A stretch of 34,721 bases of DNA from [Clostridium] ultunense DSM 10521 (lineage in GTDB: Bacteria > Bacillota > Clostridia > Tissierellales > Tepidimicrobiaceae), in the NCBI RefSeq assembly GCF_000511955.1, contig NZ_AZSU01000003.1, forward strand, positions 100,475 to 135,195. The letters are read 5' to 3'. Shown piece by piece: positions 13,774-22,814 of the stretch. Under the pieces are notes generated by a model, which saw only the letters and a program-made list of their open reading frames with translations, did no database searches and had not been told where the DNA came from. Position 1 is the stretch's first letter. Each line of letters opens with the position of its first letter. A program made the position numbers and the translations under genes.

Positions 13774-14556
13774 ATGACAGAAAAGATTAAAATAGATGAT
13801 GGATTATCTATAGGTGGAGAAGAATTTACTATAATTGCAGGGCCTTGTGCTGTGGAAGATGAAGAACAGATGGAGTCTATAGGTAGATTTTTAAATAGAT
13901 TAGAAGTTAAAATAATAAGAGGAGGTGCTTTTAAACCAAGAACAAGCCCCAAGGATTTCCAAGGATTGGGGGTTGATGGTTTAAAAATTTTATATCATAT
14001 AAAAAAGAAATATAATTTTAAAGTGATTTCTGAAATAATGGATCCAAGGGATATTGAAGAGGCCTATGAATATATAGATATATATCAAATAGGTTCAAGG
14101 AATATGCAGAATTATTCTCTCTTAAAGGAAATGGGAAAAGTAGACAAACCTGTATTGCTAAAAAGGGGAATGAGCGCTACTATAGATGAATGGATAAAAG
14201 CCTCTGAATATATTAGGCTCAAAGGGAACGAAAGGATTATATTTTGTGAAAGAGGTATTAGAACCTTTGAAAATTATACTAGAAACACTTTAGATTTAAT
14301 AAGTGTTCCAATAATAAGATCTGAAACTAAATACCCAATTTTGGTAGATCCAAGCCATGGCACTGGAAGAAGGGAATTAGTATTACCTGCGTCTAAAGCT
14401 GCTTTGGCTCTAGGGGCTCACGGACTTATGATAGAAATTCACCCAGAACCAGAAAAGGCATTATCCGATGGCGCCCAATCCTTAAATTTCAGCCAATTTG
14501 AAATTCTATTTAATGAAATTAACAGTATGATAAAAGCATTAAAAGCTAATATGTAA
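13774..14556 (+). CDS. aroF: 3-deoxy-7-phosphoheptulonate (DAHP) synthase, compact type I-beta
   Basis: First enzyme of the shikimate pathway: condenses phosphoenolpyruvate and erythrose-4-phosphate. From ATG 13774 (SD ggagg 13762-13766) it has 260 residues; the in-frame ATG 13696 lies within divIVA and is rejected. Conserved blocks are A-G-P-C-A-V-E, R-G-G-A-F-K-P-R-T-S-P, L-L-K-R-G-M, C-E-R-G-I-R-T-F-E, D-P-S-H-G-T-G-R-R and G-L-M-I-E-I-H-P-E-P-E-K-A-L-S-D-G-A-Q-S. The length is that of the bare catalytic barrel. Neither an N-terminal chorismate-mutase domain (as in Bacillus AroA) nor a ferredoxin-like regulatory domain (as in Thermotoga) is present, so allosteric feedback through such a domain is not expected. 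No other aromatic pathway gene is in the window. Confidence 0.93.
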   Translation: MTEKIKIDDGLSIGGEEFTIIAGPCAVEDEEQMESIGRFLNRLEVKIIRGGAFKPRTSPKDFQGLGVDGLKILYHIKKKYNFKVISEIMDPRDIEEAYEYIDIYQIGSRNMQNYSLLKEMGKVDKPVLLKRGMSATIDEWIKASEYIRLKGNERIIFCERGIRTFENYTRNTLDLISVPIIRSETKYPILVDPSHGTGRRELVLPASKAALALGAHGLMIEIHPEPEKALSDGAQSLNFSQFEILFNEINSMIKALKANM

Positions 14557-14615
14557 ATTATATCCCTCCATTCTCATATAATATATTATAAAGATAATAA
14601 TGGAGGGATATAATT
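14556..14615 (+). promoter_or_regulatory. 17-bp hairpin hiding the SD of the small ORF, with a -10 element in its loop
   Basis: aattatatccctccatt (14556-14572) and aatggagggatataatt (14599-14615) are perfect reverse complements with a 26-base loop. The right arm contains the SD ggaggg (14602-14607) and ends directly before ATG 14616; the left arm supplies the anti-SD ccctcc. No T-run follows, so it is not a terminator. The loop contains tataat (14577-14582), also readable as the sporulation-type -10 catataata (14575-14583, matching the sigma-K CATANNNTA form). Read-through RNA from aroF would fold and mask the SD; RNA started inside the loop would lack the left arm. Confidence 0.6.
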
Positions 14616-14750
14616 ATGACAGACGGTTATGTGGAGAGGTATGATGATGAATTGTTATTCTTCTTTATTCTACTTACTCATATTTGGGGAGCTAAATATG
14701 ATAAAAACAATCTTCTTTTCTTCCTTTTAATTCTATTGATGTATTCATGA
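14616..14750 (+). CDS. Small hydrophobic protein of 44 residues, unrecognised
   Basis: ATG 14616 to TGA 14750, 44 codons plus stop, with SD ggaggg 8 bases upstream. The N-terminus is polar and acidic (T-D-G-Y-V-E-R-Y-D-D-E), followed by a hydrophobic run L-L-F-F-F-I-L-L-T-H-I-W, a short charged turn with Asp-Lys, and a second hydrophobic run L-L-F-F-L-L-I-L-L-M-Y. It could be a one- or two-pass membrane peptide. I do not recognise a family. Its position before a YteA-type sporulation gene, and the sporulation-like -10 in the hairpin loop, suggest a small spore or forespore membrane protein; that is inference. The good SD and codon use like the neighbours favour a real gene; the size leaves doubt. 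Confidence 0.6.
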   Translation: MTDGYVERYDDELLFFFILLTHIWGAKYDKNNLLFFLLILLMYS

Positions 14751-14844
14751 ATTAACCATACTTAATATGCATGATTAATATAGATATGGGCATATTATTA
14801 TGGATATCTTTATCTATATTTATATCCTATTTAGGAGGAGAAAC

Positions 14845-15459
14845 ATGAGTAAGCTAACAAAGAAATATTTCAAGGAAAGATTGTACGTAGAGAAGAAAAA
14901 ACTATTAAATATTTTAGAAAAGATGAAGAATATTGAGGAATTTGGCGCTATGGATGAATATTATACTGAACTGTCTTTTTATGATAATCATCCTGCAGAT
15001 TTAGGAACTGAAGTGTTTATGATGGAACAAGATAAAGGTCTAATAGATAAATTAAATAATACTTTATATGAAATTGAAAAATCTATAGAGGCTTTGGATA
15101 AAGATAATTTTGGATTATGTGAAGCCTGTAGGAAAAGAATTGATGAAGAAAGATTAGAATTAATTCCTTATGTGAAACTATGTGTTGATTGCGCTAATAA
15201 AAAGATACCTTTAGATAAAAAGAGACAGTTTAGACCTGAAGAGGAAGACAGTATTAGTCCTTTTAGCAAAAGTCGCAGTGAAGGCAATGCGTTGGATAGG
15301 GAAGATAGTTATCAAGAAGTAGCTAGATACAATAGGATAGATAGTGATCCTTCTTTTACTACAGGGGATGATATGGGAGTCTATGATGAGGAAAATAGTG
15401 GGGTGGTAGAGGAAGTGGAAAAGATTTCCCAGGAATATTATGATGAAACAAATGAATAG
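14845..15459 (+). CDS. yteA: TraR/DksA-type zinc-finger protein, YteA family
   Basis: A 204-residue protein with an N-terminal coiled-coil region (about residues 5-80, containing the H-P-A-D-L-G motif) and a four-cysteine zinc finger of the DksA type, C-E-A-C and C-V-D-C (about 92-118), followed by a long acidic, Ser/Asp-rich tail. The family is annotated as YteA, sporulation-associated in Firmicutes; by analogy with DksA it may act on RNA polymerase, but this is not established. ATG 14845 is used because aggagg (14833-14838) precedes it; the in-frame ATG 14800 has no SD. It is followed by a good terminator, so it ends its transcript. Confidence 0.87.
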   Translation: MSKLTKKYFKERLYVEKKKLLNILEKMKNIEEFGAMDEYYTELSFYDNHPADLGTEVFMMEQDKGLIDKLNNTLYEIEKSIEALDKDNFGLCEACRKRIDEERLELIPYVKLCVDCANKKIPLDKKRQFRPEEEDSISPFSKSRSEGNALDREDSYQEVARYNRIDSDPSFTTGDDMGVYDEENSGVVEEVEKISQEYYDETNE

Positions 15460-15470
15460 AGATGTAATCT

Positions 15471-15513
15471 AAAGGCTTCATGAAAATTTTTCATTGGAGG
15501 CCTTTATTTTTTT
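15471..15513 (+). terminator. Rho-independent terminator after yteA
   Basis: Outer stem aaaggc (15471-15476) with gccttt (15500-15505), inner stem atgaaaa (15480-15486) with ttttcat (15488-15494), then a T-rich tail to 15513. It isolates yteA from lspA. Confidence 0.8.
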
Positions 15514-15536
15514 AAACATAATAATCCTAAACCCTG

Positions 15537-15565
15537 TTGTAATAAAGTAAATTATGTTTTAAAAT
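15537..15565 (+). promoter_or_regulatory. Sigma-A promoter of the lspA-rluD-pyrR operon
   Basis: ttgtaa (15537-15542), a 17-base spacer and taaaat (15560-15565), each one mismatch from consensus. The start would be about 30 bases before the lspA start codon. Confidence 0.7.
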
Positions 15566-15601
15566 AATATTATAATTCAATAATATAAGGAGGAAACTAT
15601 T

Positions 15602-16057
15602 TTGTTGTATTTGATGGTAGTATTGATCATAGTATTGGATCAAATAAGCAAGTTTGCAGCTGTAAAATATTTAAAGGGGAAAAGCCCATATGTGATTGTG
15701 GAAAATTTTTTCCAGCTATGCTATGTGGAAAACTTTGGAGCTGCTTTTGGTATATTGCAGAATAGGAAAGTCTTTTTTATTTTAATCACATCTGTAGTTA
15801 TTTTAAGTATAGTTTTCTTTTTGGTAAAGTACTCTCATAGTATAAATCAGTATTTGAAGTTTGGATTAATCATGTTATTGGGTGGTGCTATTGGCAATTT
15901 TATTGACAGGATTAGATTAGGCTATGTAGTAGATTTTATTAGTTTTAAATTAGGAAAGGGATACGATTTTCCAGTATTTAATGTGGCAGATATGTTTATT
16001 GTAGTTGGAACTATTTTGGTTATGGGTCTAATATTATTAAATAAATATGAGAGCTGA
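15602..16057 (+). CDS. lspA: Signal peptidase II (prolipoprotein signal peptidase)
   Basis: Membrane aspartyl protease that removes signal peptides from lipoproteins. The protein has 151 residues with four hydrophobic segments. The catalytic aspartates are Asp102 in N-F-I-D-R and Asp130 in F-N-V-A-D-M-F, at the family's usual positions; N-x-G-A-A-F-G is also present. TTG 15602 is used because aaggagg (15587-15593) lies 8 bases upstream; ATG 15614 would cut into the first membrane helix. It heads an operon with rluD (10-base gap). Confidence 0.96.
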   Translation: MLYLMVVLIIVLDQISKFAAVKYLKGKSPYVIVENFFQLCYVENFGAAFGILQNRKVFFILITSVVILSIVFFLVKYSHSINQYLKFGLIMLLGGAIGNFIDRIRLGYVVDFISFKLGKGYDFPVFNVADMFIVVGTILVMGLILLNKYES

Positions 16058-16067
16058 GGAGAATTAA

Positions 16068-16985
16068 ATGGAATTATTGGAATTTTACGTGGAGGATACA
16101 GAGGGTGAAAGATTAGACTCCTATCTTGCATTTAGGTTAAACAATGTTTCAAGAAGCTATTTACAGAAATTGATTAAGGAGGGATTAGTTCTTGTAAATG
16201 GAAATGGTAGTAAGGCAAGGTACCGTGTTAAAATAGGGGATTACATACAGATAAAATTGCCTGAGCAAGAACAGGAAGAACCGATTCCTGAAAATCTACC
16301 TTTGGATATTATTTATGAGGATAAGGATATTGTAATAGTCAATAAACCTGAAGATATGGTGGTACATCCGGCTCCGGGAAACCCTACAGGTACTTTGGTA
16401 AACGCCCTTTTATACCATGTGGATAGTTTATATTCTGGCAAGGATATTATAAGACCTGGAATAGTTCACAGATTGGATAAGGATACATCTGGTCTGTTAG
16501 CAGTTGCAAAAAATGAAATTGCCTATAATTCATTGATCCAACAATTGAAAAACAGGAGCATGGAAAGGATATACGAGGCTTTAGTTTATGGAGTATTGAA
16601 TTCAGATGAGGGTACTATTAATGTACCTATAGGTAGGCACCCAGTAGATAGAAAGAGGATGACTGTTAGGAAAGAAAATGGCAAGGAGGCAATAACCCAT
16701 TTTAAGGCTTTAGAGAAATTTCAGGACTATACTCTATTAGAAGCTTCATTAGAAACTGGCAGAACTCATCAAATTAGAGTACATATGGCATATATTAATC
16801 ATCCTATTGTTGGGGAGACAGTATATAGCAAAAGAAAAAACGAGTTTGGTTTAAAAAGTCAGTTATTGCATGCAAAAAAACTAGGCTTTGTTCACCCAAG
16901 AAGGAGCAAATACATGGAGTTTGAAATAGAACTACCTGTAAAATTTAAGAAAGTTTTAGAAATATTAAGAGAAAGGAATAGGTAG
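16068..16985 (+). CDS. rluD: 23S rRNA pseudouridine synthase, RluD/RluA family
   Basis: Isomerises specific uridines in RNA, most likely helix 69 of 23S rRNA. The protein has 305 residues: an S4 RNA-binding domain (about 12-75) followed by the RluA catalytic domain with H-R-L-D-K-D-T-S-G, where Asp137 is the catalytic residue, and G-R-T-H-Q-I-R-V-H near residue 230. In B. subtilis the equivalent gene (ylyB) also lies between lspA and pyrR, so context and motifs agree. The start ATG 16068 follows gaggagaa. Exact target sites are not visible from sequence. Confidence 0.95.
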   Translation: MELLEFYVEDTEGERLDSYLAFRLNNVSRSYLQKLIKEGLVLVNGNGSKARYRVKIGDYIQIKLPEQEQEEPIPENLPLDIIYEDKDIVIVNKPEDMVVHPAPGNPTGTLVNALLYHVDSLYSGKDIIRPGIVHRLDKDTSGLLAVAKNEIAYNSLIQQLKNRSMERIYEALVYGVLNSDEGTINVPIGRHPVDRKRMTVRKENGKEAITHFKALEKFQDYTLLEASLETGRTHQIRVHMAYINHPIVGETVYSKRKNEFGLKSQLLHAKKLGFVHPRRSKYMEFEIELPVKFKKVLEILRERNR

Positions 16986-17539
<554 letters not shown>

Positions 17540-17558
<19 letters not shown>

Positions 17559-19312
17559 GCAAGTTTATTAATTATTTTTTTATCTGGTGTGACAAAAATT
17601 GTACTGAAATTTTCATAGATTACCATACCGGCTTTAGCTTTTTTAGGTTTTTTTACATTTTTCCTTTCTGTATAATCTACGGCTACATTGGTAGAATTTT
17701 TAGCCTTGCTATAATAGGCTGCTAATATAGCTGCTTCTTCTAAAGTTTTTTCTGATACCCTTCGGTTTTCCGTTTTAACTATTACGTGGCTACCAGGCAT
17801 TTTTTGTACATGGAGCCATAGGTCTTCTTTGTGGGCGGTCTTTAAAGTTAAAAAATCGTTCTGTCTATTATTTTTTCCCACAAAGATATGGAATCCATCT
17901 GAGGATATATACTGGTAGGGCTTAGAAACCATGTCTTTTTTTTGCTTTTTCTTAATACTACCCTTTAAATAGCCTTCTTTAATTAATTCTTCTTTTATTT
18001 CATCTAATTCTAGAACCTCTGTACAATGGTCTATGCTATTTAATACATTTTCTAAATAATCTATTTCTTCTTGTGTTTCTGGAATCTGTTCTAATAATAG
18101 TTGATTAGCATTTTTAAGTTTTGAATATCTTTTATAATATTTTTGAGCATTTTCAGCTGGTGAATACCTTTCATCTAAAGGTACTATTATCTTTTCCATA
18201 TTCTCAGAATAAAAGTTTTCTAGCTCAACTTGGCTTAATCCTTTATCGATTCTATATAGATTGGCCGAAATCAGGTCTGCGTATATTTTAAATTTTTCCC
18301 TGTTCTTACTATCTAATAATTCCTGTTTTTGTTTAGCTAGCTTATTTAAAGAACGTTCTAATTTGGTCTGCACTGATTTTCTTAAGGATTGGGCTTTTTG
18401 ATTTACCCGGTCTAGTGTATCGTTTTTAATATAATATTCATCTAATACTTGGCTAATGGAAGCTAATAATATTTTATTGTTGCCAAACTGTTCTATATCT
18501 AGGGCGTAGAAAGCTTTATAGTTTCTTCCATGGTTATTTTTAATCAAAATAGGTTTAAAATTATTATCTCTTATTCTTTTGACTATGGCCATAAAGATGC
18601 TGAATATTTTTTTCTTTTCTTCGAAGGTTATGCTAGCTAAAGGCCTATCCATATCAATATTGGATTGGAAGCATATTTCCTTACTAATCAAAGGCCCTAA
18701 ACCAATATAATTGGTATAAAAGAACCTATAAATAGGCCTATTGCCATTGTCTTGATCAATTAATTGAAAAAACTGGTCTTCAGCTAAGTCTAAAGGGTTT
18801 ATCTTATTATTTTGATGGGGGTATTTATATTCTACCCCAGGCAAAACCTGTCTGATTCTACTCATATCAGGGGTGACCCTTTTAATGGAATCGATAACCC
18901 TAAAAGAGATTTTATCTATTAAAATTATATTACTGTATTTACCCATAATTTCAACAATAAGCCTTTTTTCTATAGGCTGACCTAATTCATCCAAGGAAGA
19001 TATATCAATGAATATGATCCTATCCATGTGAAATTGCTCTATATTTAAAATTATTCCTCCAGTTAGATGTTTCCTCAGCAACATACAGAACATAGGTGGA
19101 GAGGATGGGTTTGATTTTCCACAGTTTGTAAGATGGATTCTAGGATTATTACTACTAGCTGATATTAATAATTTTCTATTTTTGCCTCTATTATATATAT
19201 TGATTAATATCTCATCTCTTTCATGTTGGTAAATTTTATCGACTCTCCCACCTAAAATGGTATCATTCAATTCTCTAATTATAGCTCTTGTGACTATTCC
19301 GTCTAAAGACAT
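17540..19312 (-). CDS. rqcH: RqcH (Rqc2/NEMF homologue), ribosome quality control factor
   Basis: Binds 50S subunits carrying stalled nascent chains and directs C-terminal alanine tailing for degradation. From ATG 19312 the protein has 590 residues; the codon 30 bases upstream is rejected because ggagg (19324-19320) is 7 bases before ATG 19312 and family members start M-S-L-D-G. An N-terminal NFACT-N domain (fibronectin-binding A-like, with S-S-N-N-P-R-I-H) spans about 1-265, coiled coils about 290-420, and a NFACT-R domain about 440-570 with L-W-L-H-V-Q-K-M-P-G-S-H-V-I-V. Older annotations call it fibronectin-binding protein (B. subtilis yloA). It is divergent from yicC and the only protein-coding gene assigned here to the minus strand. 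Confidence 0.95.
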
Positions 19313-19343
19313 ATTAATTCCTCCCCAAATCAATAATAACATT

Positions 19344-19352
19344 ATTATATCA
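19344..19352 (-). promoter_or_regulatory. Extended -10 promoter of rqcH
   Basis: On the minus strand the sequence reads tga-tataat (19352-19344), a consensus extended -10. The -35 region (tttatt at about 19372-19367) is weak. The start would fall about 25 bases before the rqcH start codon. Confidence 0.6.
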
Positions 19353-19481
19353 TTTCACAAAAAATAAATAAACTTAATAGATTGATAGGAAAAATATTAA
19401 AATATTGTAACAAATTATAGATTATTTGAGTTGCCAATATTATAATTTCTATTTAGACTATAAATAATATTGTTAATTCCG

Positions 19482-19509
19482 TTGACAATAATTAATAAGT
19501 TGGTATCAT
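19482..19509 (+). promoter_or_regulatory. Sigma-A promoter of the yicC-remA-gmk operon
   Basis: Consensus -35 ttgaca (19482-19487), a 16-base spacer and -10 tatcat (19504-19509) preceded by tgg, making an extended -10. It lies about 20 bases before the yicC start, so the 5' leader is very short. Confidence 0.7.
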
Positions 19510-19528
19510 TATTCATGAAGGAGAAAGG

Positions 19529-20419
19529 ATGGATTCAATGATGAAGAGTATGACAGGTTTTGGCAGGGGAGAGAGTTCTGATGGAATACATAATTTCAGT
19601 TTGGAAATCAAAACTGTAAACCATAGATATAATGATATTGTATTAAAAATCCCCAAATATCTTAATTATTTAGAAGAAAAAATAAAAAGAAGGATCAAGA
19701 ATAGAATTAGTAGGGGAAGGGTAGAAGTATATATAAACTTAGAATACATTAGTGAATCGGCTATGGAGGTTAAAGTTGATATACCATTAGCTAAAGCTTA
19801 TAAAGCTGGGTTAGAGATCGTAATAGATCAATTAGATATCAAGGATGAAATAAAACTATCCCATTTACTATGTCACTCTGAAATAATTACATCTGAGAGA
19901 AAGGAAATGGATGAGGATACTACCTGGGATTGTTTAAGTAATGCTTTGGATATGGCTTTAGATAGGGTTATAGCTATGAGAGAAGAGGAAGGAACTATCC
20001 TTAAAAAGGATATGGAGTCCCAGATATTGAAGATTGAAAATATGATAATAGAAATTGAAAAGAGATCCCCCTTAGTAGTAGAAGAATATAAGGAAAAGCT
20101 AAAGGAGAGAATTGAAGAATTACTGGATGAAGGGTATAATTTAGACGATGAAAGATTGAATAATGAAATTGCTTTTTTTGCAGATAAATCAGATATTAAC
20201 GAAGAAATAGTCAGATTTAAAAGTCATATTAATCAATTTTTGCAAACTTTAGAAGAAAAGGAGCCTGTTGGCAGAAAATTGGATTTTATTATTCAGGAAA
20301 TGAATAGGGAGATAAACACCATAGGTTCAAAGGCTAATGATTTGGTTATAGGTAACCATGTAATAGATGTTAAAAGTGAGCTAGAAAAGATGAGGGAACA
20401 AGCTCAAAACGTAGAATGA
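19529..20419 (+). CDS. yicC: YicC/YloC family endoribonuclease
   Basis: Member of the YicC family, shown in E. coli and B. subtilis (YloC) to be an endoribonuclease involved in RNA decay. The protein has 296 residues with the N-terminal K-S-M-T-G-F-G-R-G signature, E-I-K-T-V-N-H-R-Y and the C-terminal block [25 protein letters not shown] 19529 has aaggag at 5 bases; ATG 19538 and 19541 are also in frame and give the more usual N-terminus, so the first 3-4 residues are uncertain. It is the first gene of the block in the yloC-remA-gmk-rpoZ order of Bacillus. Confidence 0.94.
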   Translation: MDSMMKSMTGFGRGESSDGIHNFSLEIKTVNHRYNDIVLKIPKYLNYLEEKIKRRIKNRISRGRVEVYINLEYISESAMEVKVDIPLAKAYKAGLEIVIDQLDIKDEIKLSHLLCHSEIITSERKEMDEDTTWDCLSNALDMALDRVIAMREEEGTILKKDMESQILKIENMIIEIEKRSPLVVEEYKEKLKERIEELLDEGYNLDDERLNNEIAFFADKSDINEEIVRFKSHINQFLQTLEEKEPVGRKLDFIIQEMNREINTIGSKANDLVIGNHVIDVKSELEKMREQAQNVE

Positions 20420-20438
20420 TACTAAAGGAGGTAATGGT

Positions 20439-20705
20439 ATGGGTATTAAATTAATAAATATTGGTTTTGGTAATATCGTATCTGCTAACAGGATCATTGC
20501 TATTGTTAGTCCAGAGTCAGCTCCTATAAAGAGGATGATACAGGAAGCAAGAGATGATGGAATATTAATCGATGCTACCTATGGGAGAAGAACGAGAGCA
20601 GTAATTATTACAGATAGCGATCATATTATACTTTCAGCTGTCCAGCCAGAGACGGTTGCTCAAAGACTAAATAGTAAATCAAGCGAAAAAATAGACTTAA
20701 ATTAG
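20439..20705 (+). CDS. remA: RemA-family DNA-binding regulator
   Basis: Small regulator (88 residues, former DUF370) that in B. subtilis activates biofilm-matrix and osmoprotection genes as a ring-shaped DNA-binding oligomer. Family signatures are I-N-I-G-F-G-N-I-V at the start, the [11 protein letters not shown] block, and [15 protein letters not shown] 20439 follows aaaggaggtaa. It lies between yicC and gmk as in Bacillus. The biofilm role may not carry over; in Clostridia its targets are unknown. Confidence 0.95.
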   Translation: MGIKLINIGFGNIVSANRIIAIVSPESAPIKRMIQEARDDGILIDATYGRRTRAVIITDSDHIILSAVQPETVAQRLNSKSSEKIDLN

Positions 20706-20720
20706 GAAGTAGGGATAATT

Positions 20721-21323
20721 ATGTCGAGGGGTTTTTTGCTGGTAATATCTGGACCTTCGGGTTGTGGCAAAGGCACTATATGTAAAAAAATATTAGAAAG
20801 GAATGAAAAACTTGTTTTTTCCGTATCGGCTACTACTAGAATGCCTAGAAGGGGCGAAATAGACGGAGTTAATTATTTCTTTATTAATGAAGAAAGATTT
20901 AATAAAATGGTAGAGAAGGATGAATTTTTAGAATATGCTAATGTACATGGGAATCTATATGGAACTCCCAAGAAATTTGTATTAGAGCAAATTGAAAAAG
21001 GAGAAATAGTCATATTGGAAATAGATGTACAAGGAGCTTTACAAGTAAAAGAATCCTATCCAGAGGCAGTATTTATATTTTTACTACCGCCCTCCATGAG
21101 TGAGTTGAAAAATAGGATAAAGAAGAGAGGGACGGAGACGGATAAGGATATAGATATTAGGCTTAAAAATGCTTTTGAGGAACTAAAATTCATTGATGAA
21201 TATGATTATATTGTAATCAATGATAAAATAGAAGAAGCCGTAGAAAAAACTGAAATGATAATTGGGGCTGAAAAGCTTAAAGTAAAAAGATTAAAAAATA
21301 TTATAAAAAAGATTGTTGATTAA
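20721..21323 (+). CDS. gmk: Guanylate kinase
   Basis: Phosphorylates GMP to GDP with ATP; essential for GTP and ppGpp pools. The protein has 200 residues. The P-loop G-P-S-G-C-G-K-G is at residues 11-18, followed by the GMP-binding S-A-T-T-R-M-P-R-R-G-E-I-D-G-V-N-Y-F-F and E-Y-A-N-V-H-G-N-L-Y-G-T. The lid segment contains R-G-T-E-T. The start ATG 20721 lies 16 bases after remA, with rpoZ 12 bases downstream. Assignment is secure. Confidence 0.97.
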   Translation: MSRGFLLVISGPSGCGKGTICKKILERNEKLVFSVSATTRMPRRGEIDGVNYFFINEERFNKMVEKDEFLEYANVHGNLYGTPKKFVLEQIEKGEIVILEIDVQGALQVKESYPEAVFIFLLPPSMSELKNRIKKRGTETDKDIDIRLKNAFEELKFIDEYDYIVINDKIEEAVEKTEMIIGAEKLKVKRLKNIIKKIVD

Positions 21324-21334
21324 GGAGGTCTATT

Positions 21335-21544
21335 ATGTTCAATCCATCAATTAATGAACTATCAAATATTGCTGATAGCAGATATACTCTAGTTATGTTG
21401 GCAGCCAAAAGATCTAGACAGTTAGTGGATGGTGGAAAACCAATGGTTGAAACTTCGTCAACTAAGCCTGTAAGTATTGCTATTGAGGAGATAATTCAAG
21501 GAAAGATTAAATATAAAAGACCGGAAATAAAGGGTATTAAGTAG
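21335..21544 (+). CDS. rpoZ: RNA polymerase omega subunit
   Basis: Small RNA polymerase subunit that assists beta-prime folding and assembly. The 69 residues contain the family core S-R-Y-T-L-V-M-L-A-A-K-R-S-R-Q-L and the following K-P-V-S-I-A-I-E-E-I segment. The start ATG 21335 follows aaggaggtc. Its position directly after gmk is conserved across bacteria and supports the call despite the small size. Confidence 0.95.
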   Translation: MFNPSINELSNIADSRYTLVMLAAKRSRQLVDGGKPMVETSSTKPVSIAIEEIIQGKIKYKRPEIKGIK

Positions 21545-21552
21545 GTGAAAGG

Positions 21553-22761
21553 ATGCTAAAAGATAAGAATATAATAGTTGGGGTAACAGCTGGGATTGCT
21601 GCATATAAGGCGGTGGATTTGGTAAGCAGATTAAAAAAACAAAATGCCAATGTAGAAGTAATCATGACTGAAAATGCTACAAAATTTGTCTCACCTTTAA
21701 CTTTTCAAACTTTAGCATTAAATCCGGTCTATGTAGATATGTTTAAAGAACCAAGAAATTATGATGTGGAACATATCTCTTTAGCAGAAAAGGCAGATGT
21801 TTTTTTAATTGCACCAGCTACAGCAAATATTATTGGTAAAATTGCCAATGGAATTGCCGATGATCTGTTGACTACTACTATTATGGCAACAAAGGCAAAA
21901 GTTATATTTGCTCCAGCTATGAATACCAATATGTATTTGAATCCAATTGTACAAGGAAATATGGATTACTTAAAAGGATTAGGTTATGAATTCATTAAGC
22001 CGGGAATAGGCATATTAGCTTGTCAAACCTATGGCCCTGGTAGAATGGCGGAATCAGCGGATATTGTTGAATATGTAATAGATAGTTTTTATGATAAGGA
22101 TTTAGTTGGAAGAAAGATTCTGGTTACTGCTGGGCCTACAATAGAGCCTTTAGATCCAGTACGGTATATTACAAACCATTCTAGTGGAAAAATGGGCTAT
22201 AAAATAGCAGAGGAAGCAAATAAAAGAGGGGCAGATGTTGTATTGATTAGTGGCCCAACGAATTTAGAACCTCCAACAGGAGTGGAAATCATTAAGGTAA
22301 ATACTACAAGGGAAATGTTTAATGCTGTAGAAGAACATTTTTATCAATGTGAAGTACTAATAAAAGCAGCTGCGCCTTTGGATTATAGACCTGAAGTGGT
22401 CAGTAATGAAAAGATTAAGAAAAAAGATGGAGAAAAAGATGAATTAAATATTAAATATATAAGGAATCCAGATATTGTTGCCCATTTTGGAAATCTCAAA
22501 AAGAACCAAATAGTTGTTGGATTTGCAGCAGAGACTAATAATCTAATTGAACATGCTAAGGAAAAACTGGCAAAGAAGAACTTGGATTTCATTGTTGCTA
22601 ATGATGTTTCTAAAGATGGTGCTGGTTTTAAAACGGATACTAATCTGGTAACCATTATAGATAAAGATGGTATGGTTACTGATTACCCAATATTGGATAA
22701 GTTACAAGTAGCAAAAATAATCCTGAATAAGGTTAAAGAATTGATAAACGATAAAAGCTAG
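21553..22761 (+). CDS. coaBC: Bifunctional phosphopantothenoylcysteine decarboxylase / phosphopantothenate-cysteine ligase
   Basis: Two consecutive steps of coenzyme A synthesis in one 402-residue protein. The N-terminal flavin-dependent CoaC domain (about 1-180) shows G-I-A-A-Y-K-A, active-site His74 (H-I-S-L), P-A-M-N-T-N-M (121-127) and Cys157 in L-A-C-Q-T-Y-G-P-G-R-M. The C-terminal CoaB domain (about 185-400) shows T-A-G-P-T-I-E-P-L-D-P-V-R, N-H-S-S-G-K-M-G and A-A-P-L-D-Y-R-P. ATG 21553 follows taggtgaaagg, 8 bases after rpoZ. The stop lies in a hairpin that partly separates it from priA. Confidence 0.96.
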   Translation: MLKDKNIIVGVTAGIAAYKAVDLVSRLKKQNANVEVIMTENATKFVSPLTFQTLALNPVYVDMFKEPRNYDVEHISLAEKADVFLIAPATANIIGKIANGIADDLLTTTIMATKAKVIFAPAMNTNMYLNPIVQGNMDYLKGLGYEFIKPGIGILACQTYGPGRMAESADIVEYVIDSFYDKDLVGRKILVTAGPTIEPLDPVRYITNHSSGKMGYKIAEEANKRGADVVLISGPTNLEPPTGVEIIKVNTTREMFNAVEEHFYQCEVLIKAAAPLDYRPEVVSNEKIKKKDGEKDELNIKYIRNPDIVAHFGNLKKNQIVVGFAAETNNLIEHAKEKLAKKNLDFIVANDVSKDGAGFKTDTNLVTIIDKDGMVTDYPILDKLQVAKIILNKVKELINDKS

Positions 22762-22784
22762 ATGACTACCTTTATCTAGCTTTT
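22753..22784 (+). terminator. Hairpin at the coaBC stop codon
   Basis: aaaagctagat (22753-22763) pairs with atctagctttt (22774-22784). The T-run is only four bases, so it may be an inefficient terminator that lowers read-through from coaBC to priA rather than a full stop. Confidence 0.6.
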
Positions 22785-22814
22785 AATGTTTAATCCATAT
22801 AAGGGAATGATTTT

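Noticed and set aside
14761-14800. taatatgc/gcatatta inverted repeat (14763-14770 and 14790-14797) before yteA as an operator
   Set aside because: Short AT-rich arms with a 19-base spacer in an AT-rich gap; not distinguishable from chance without comparison.
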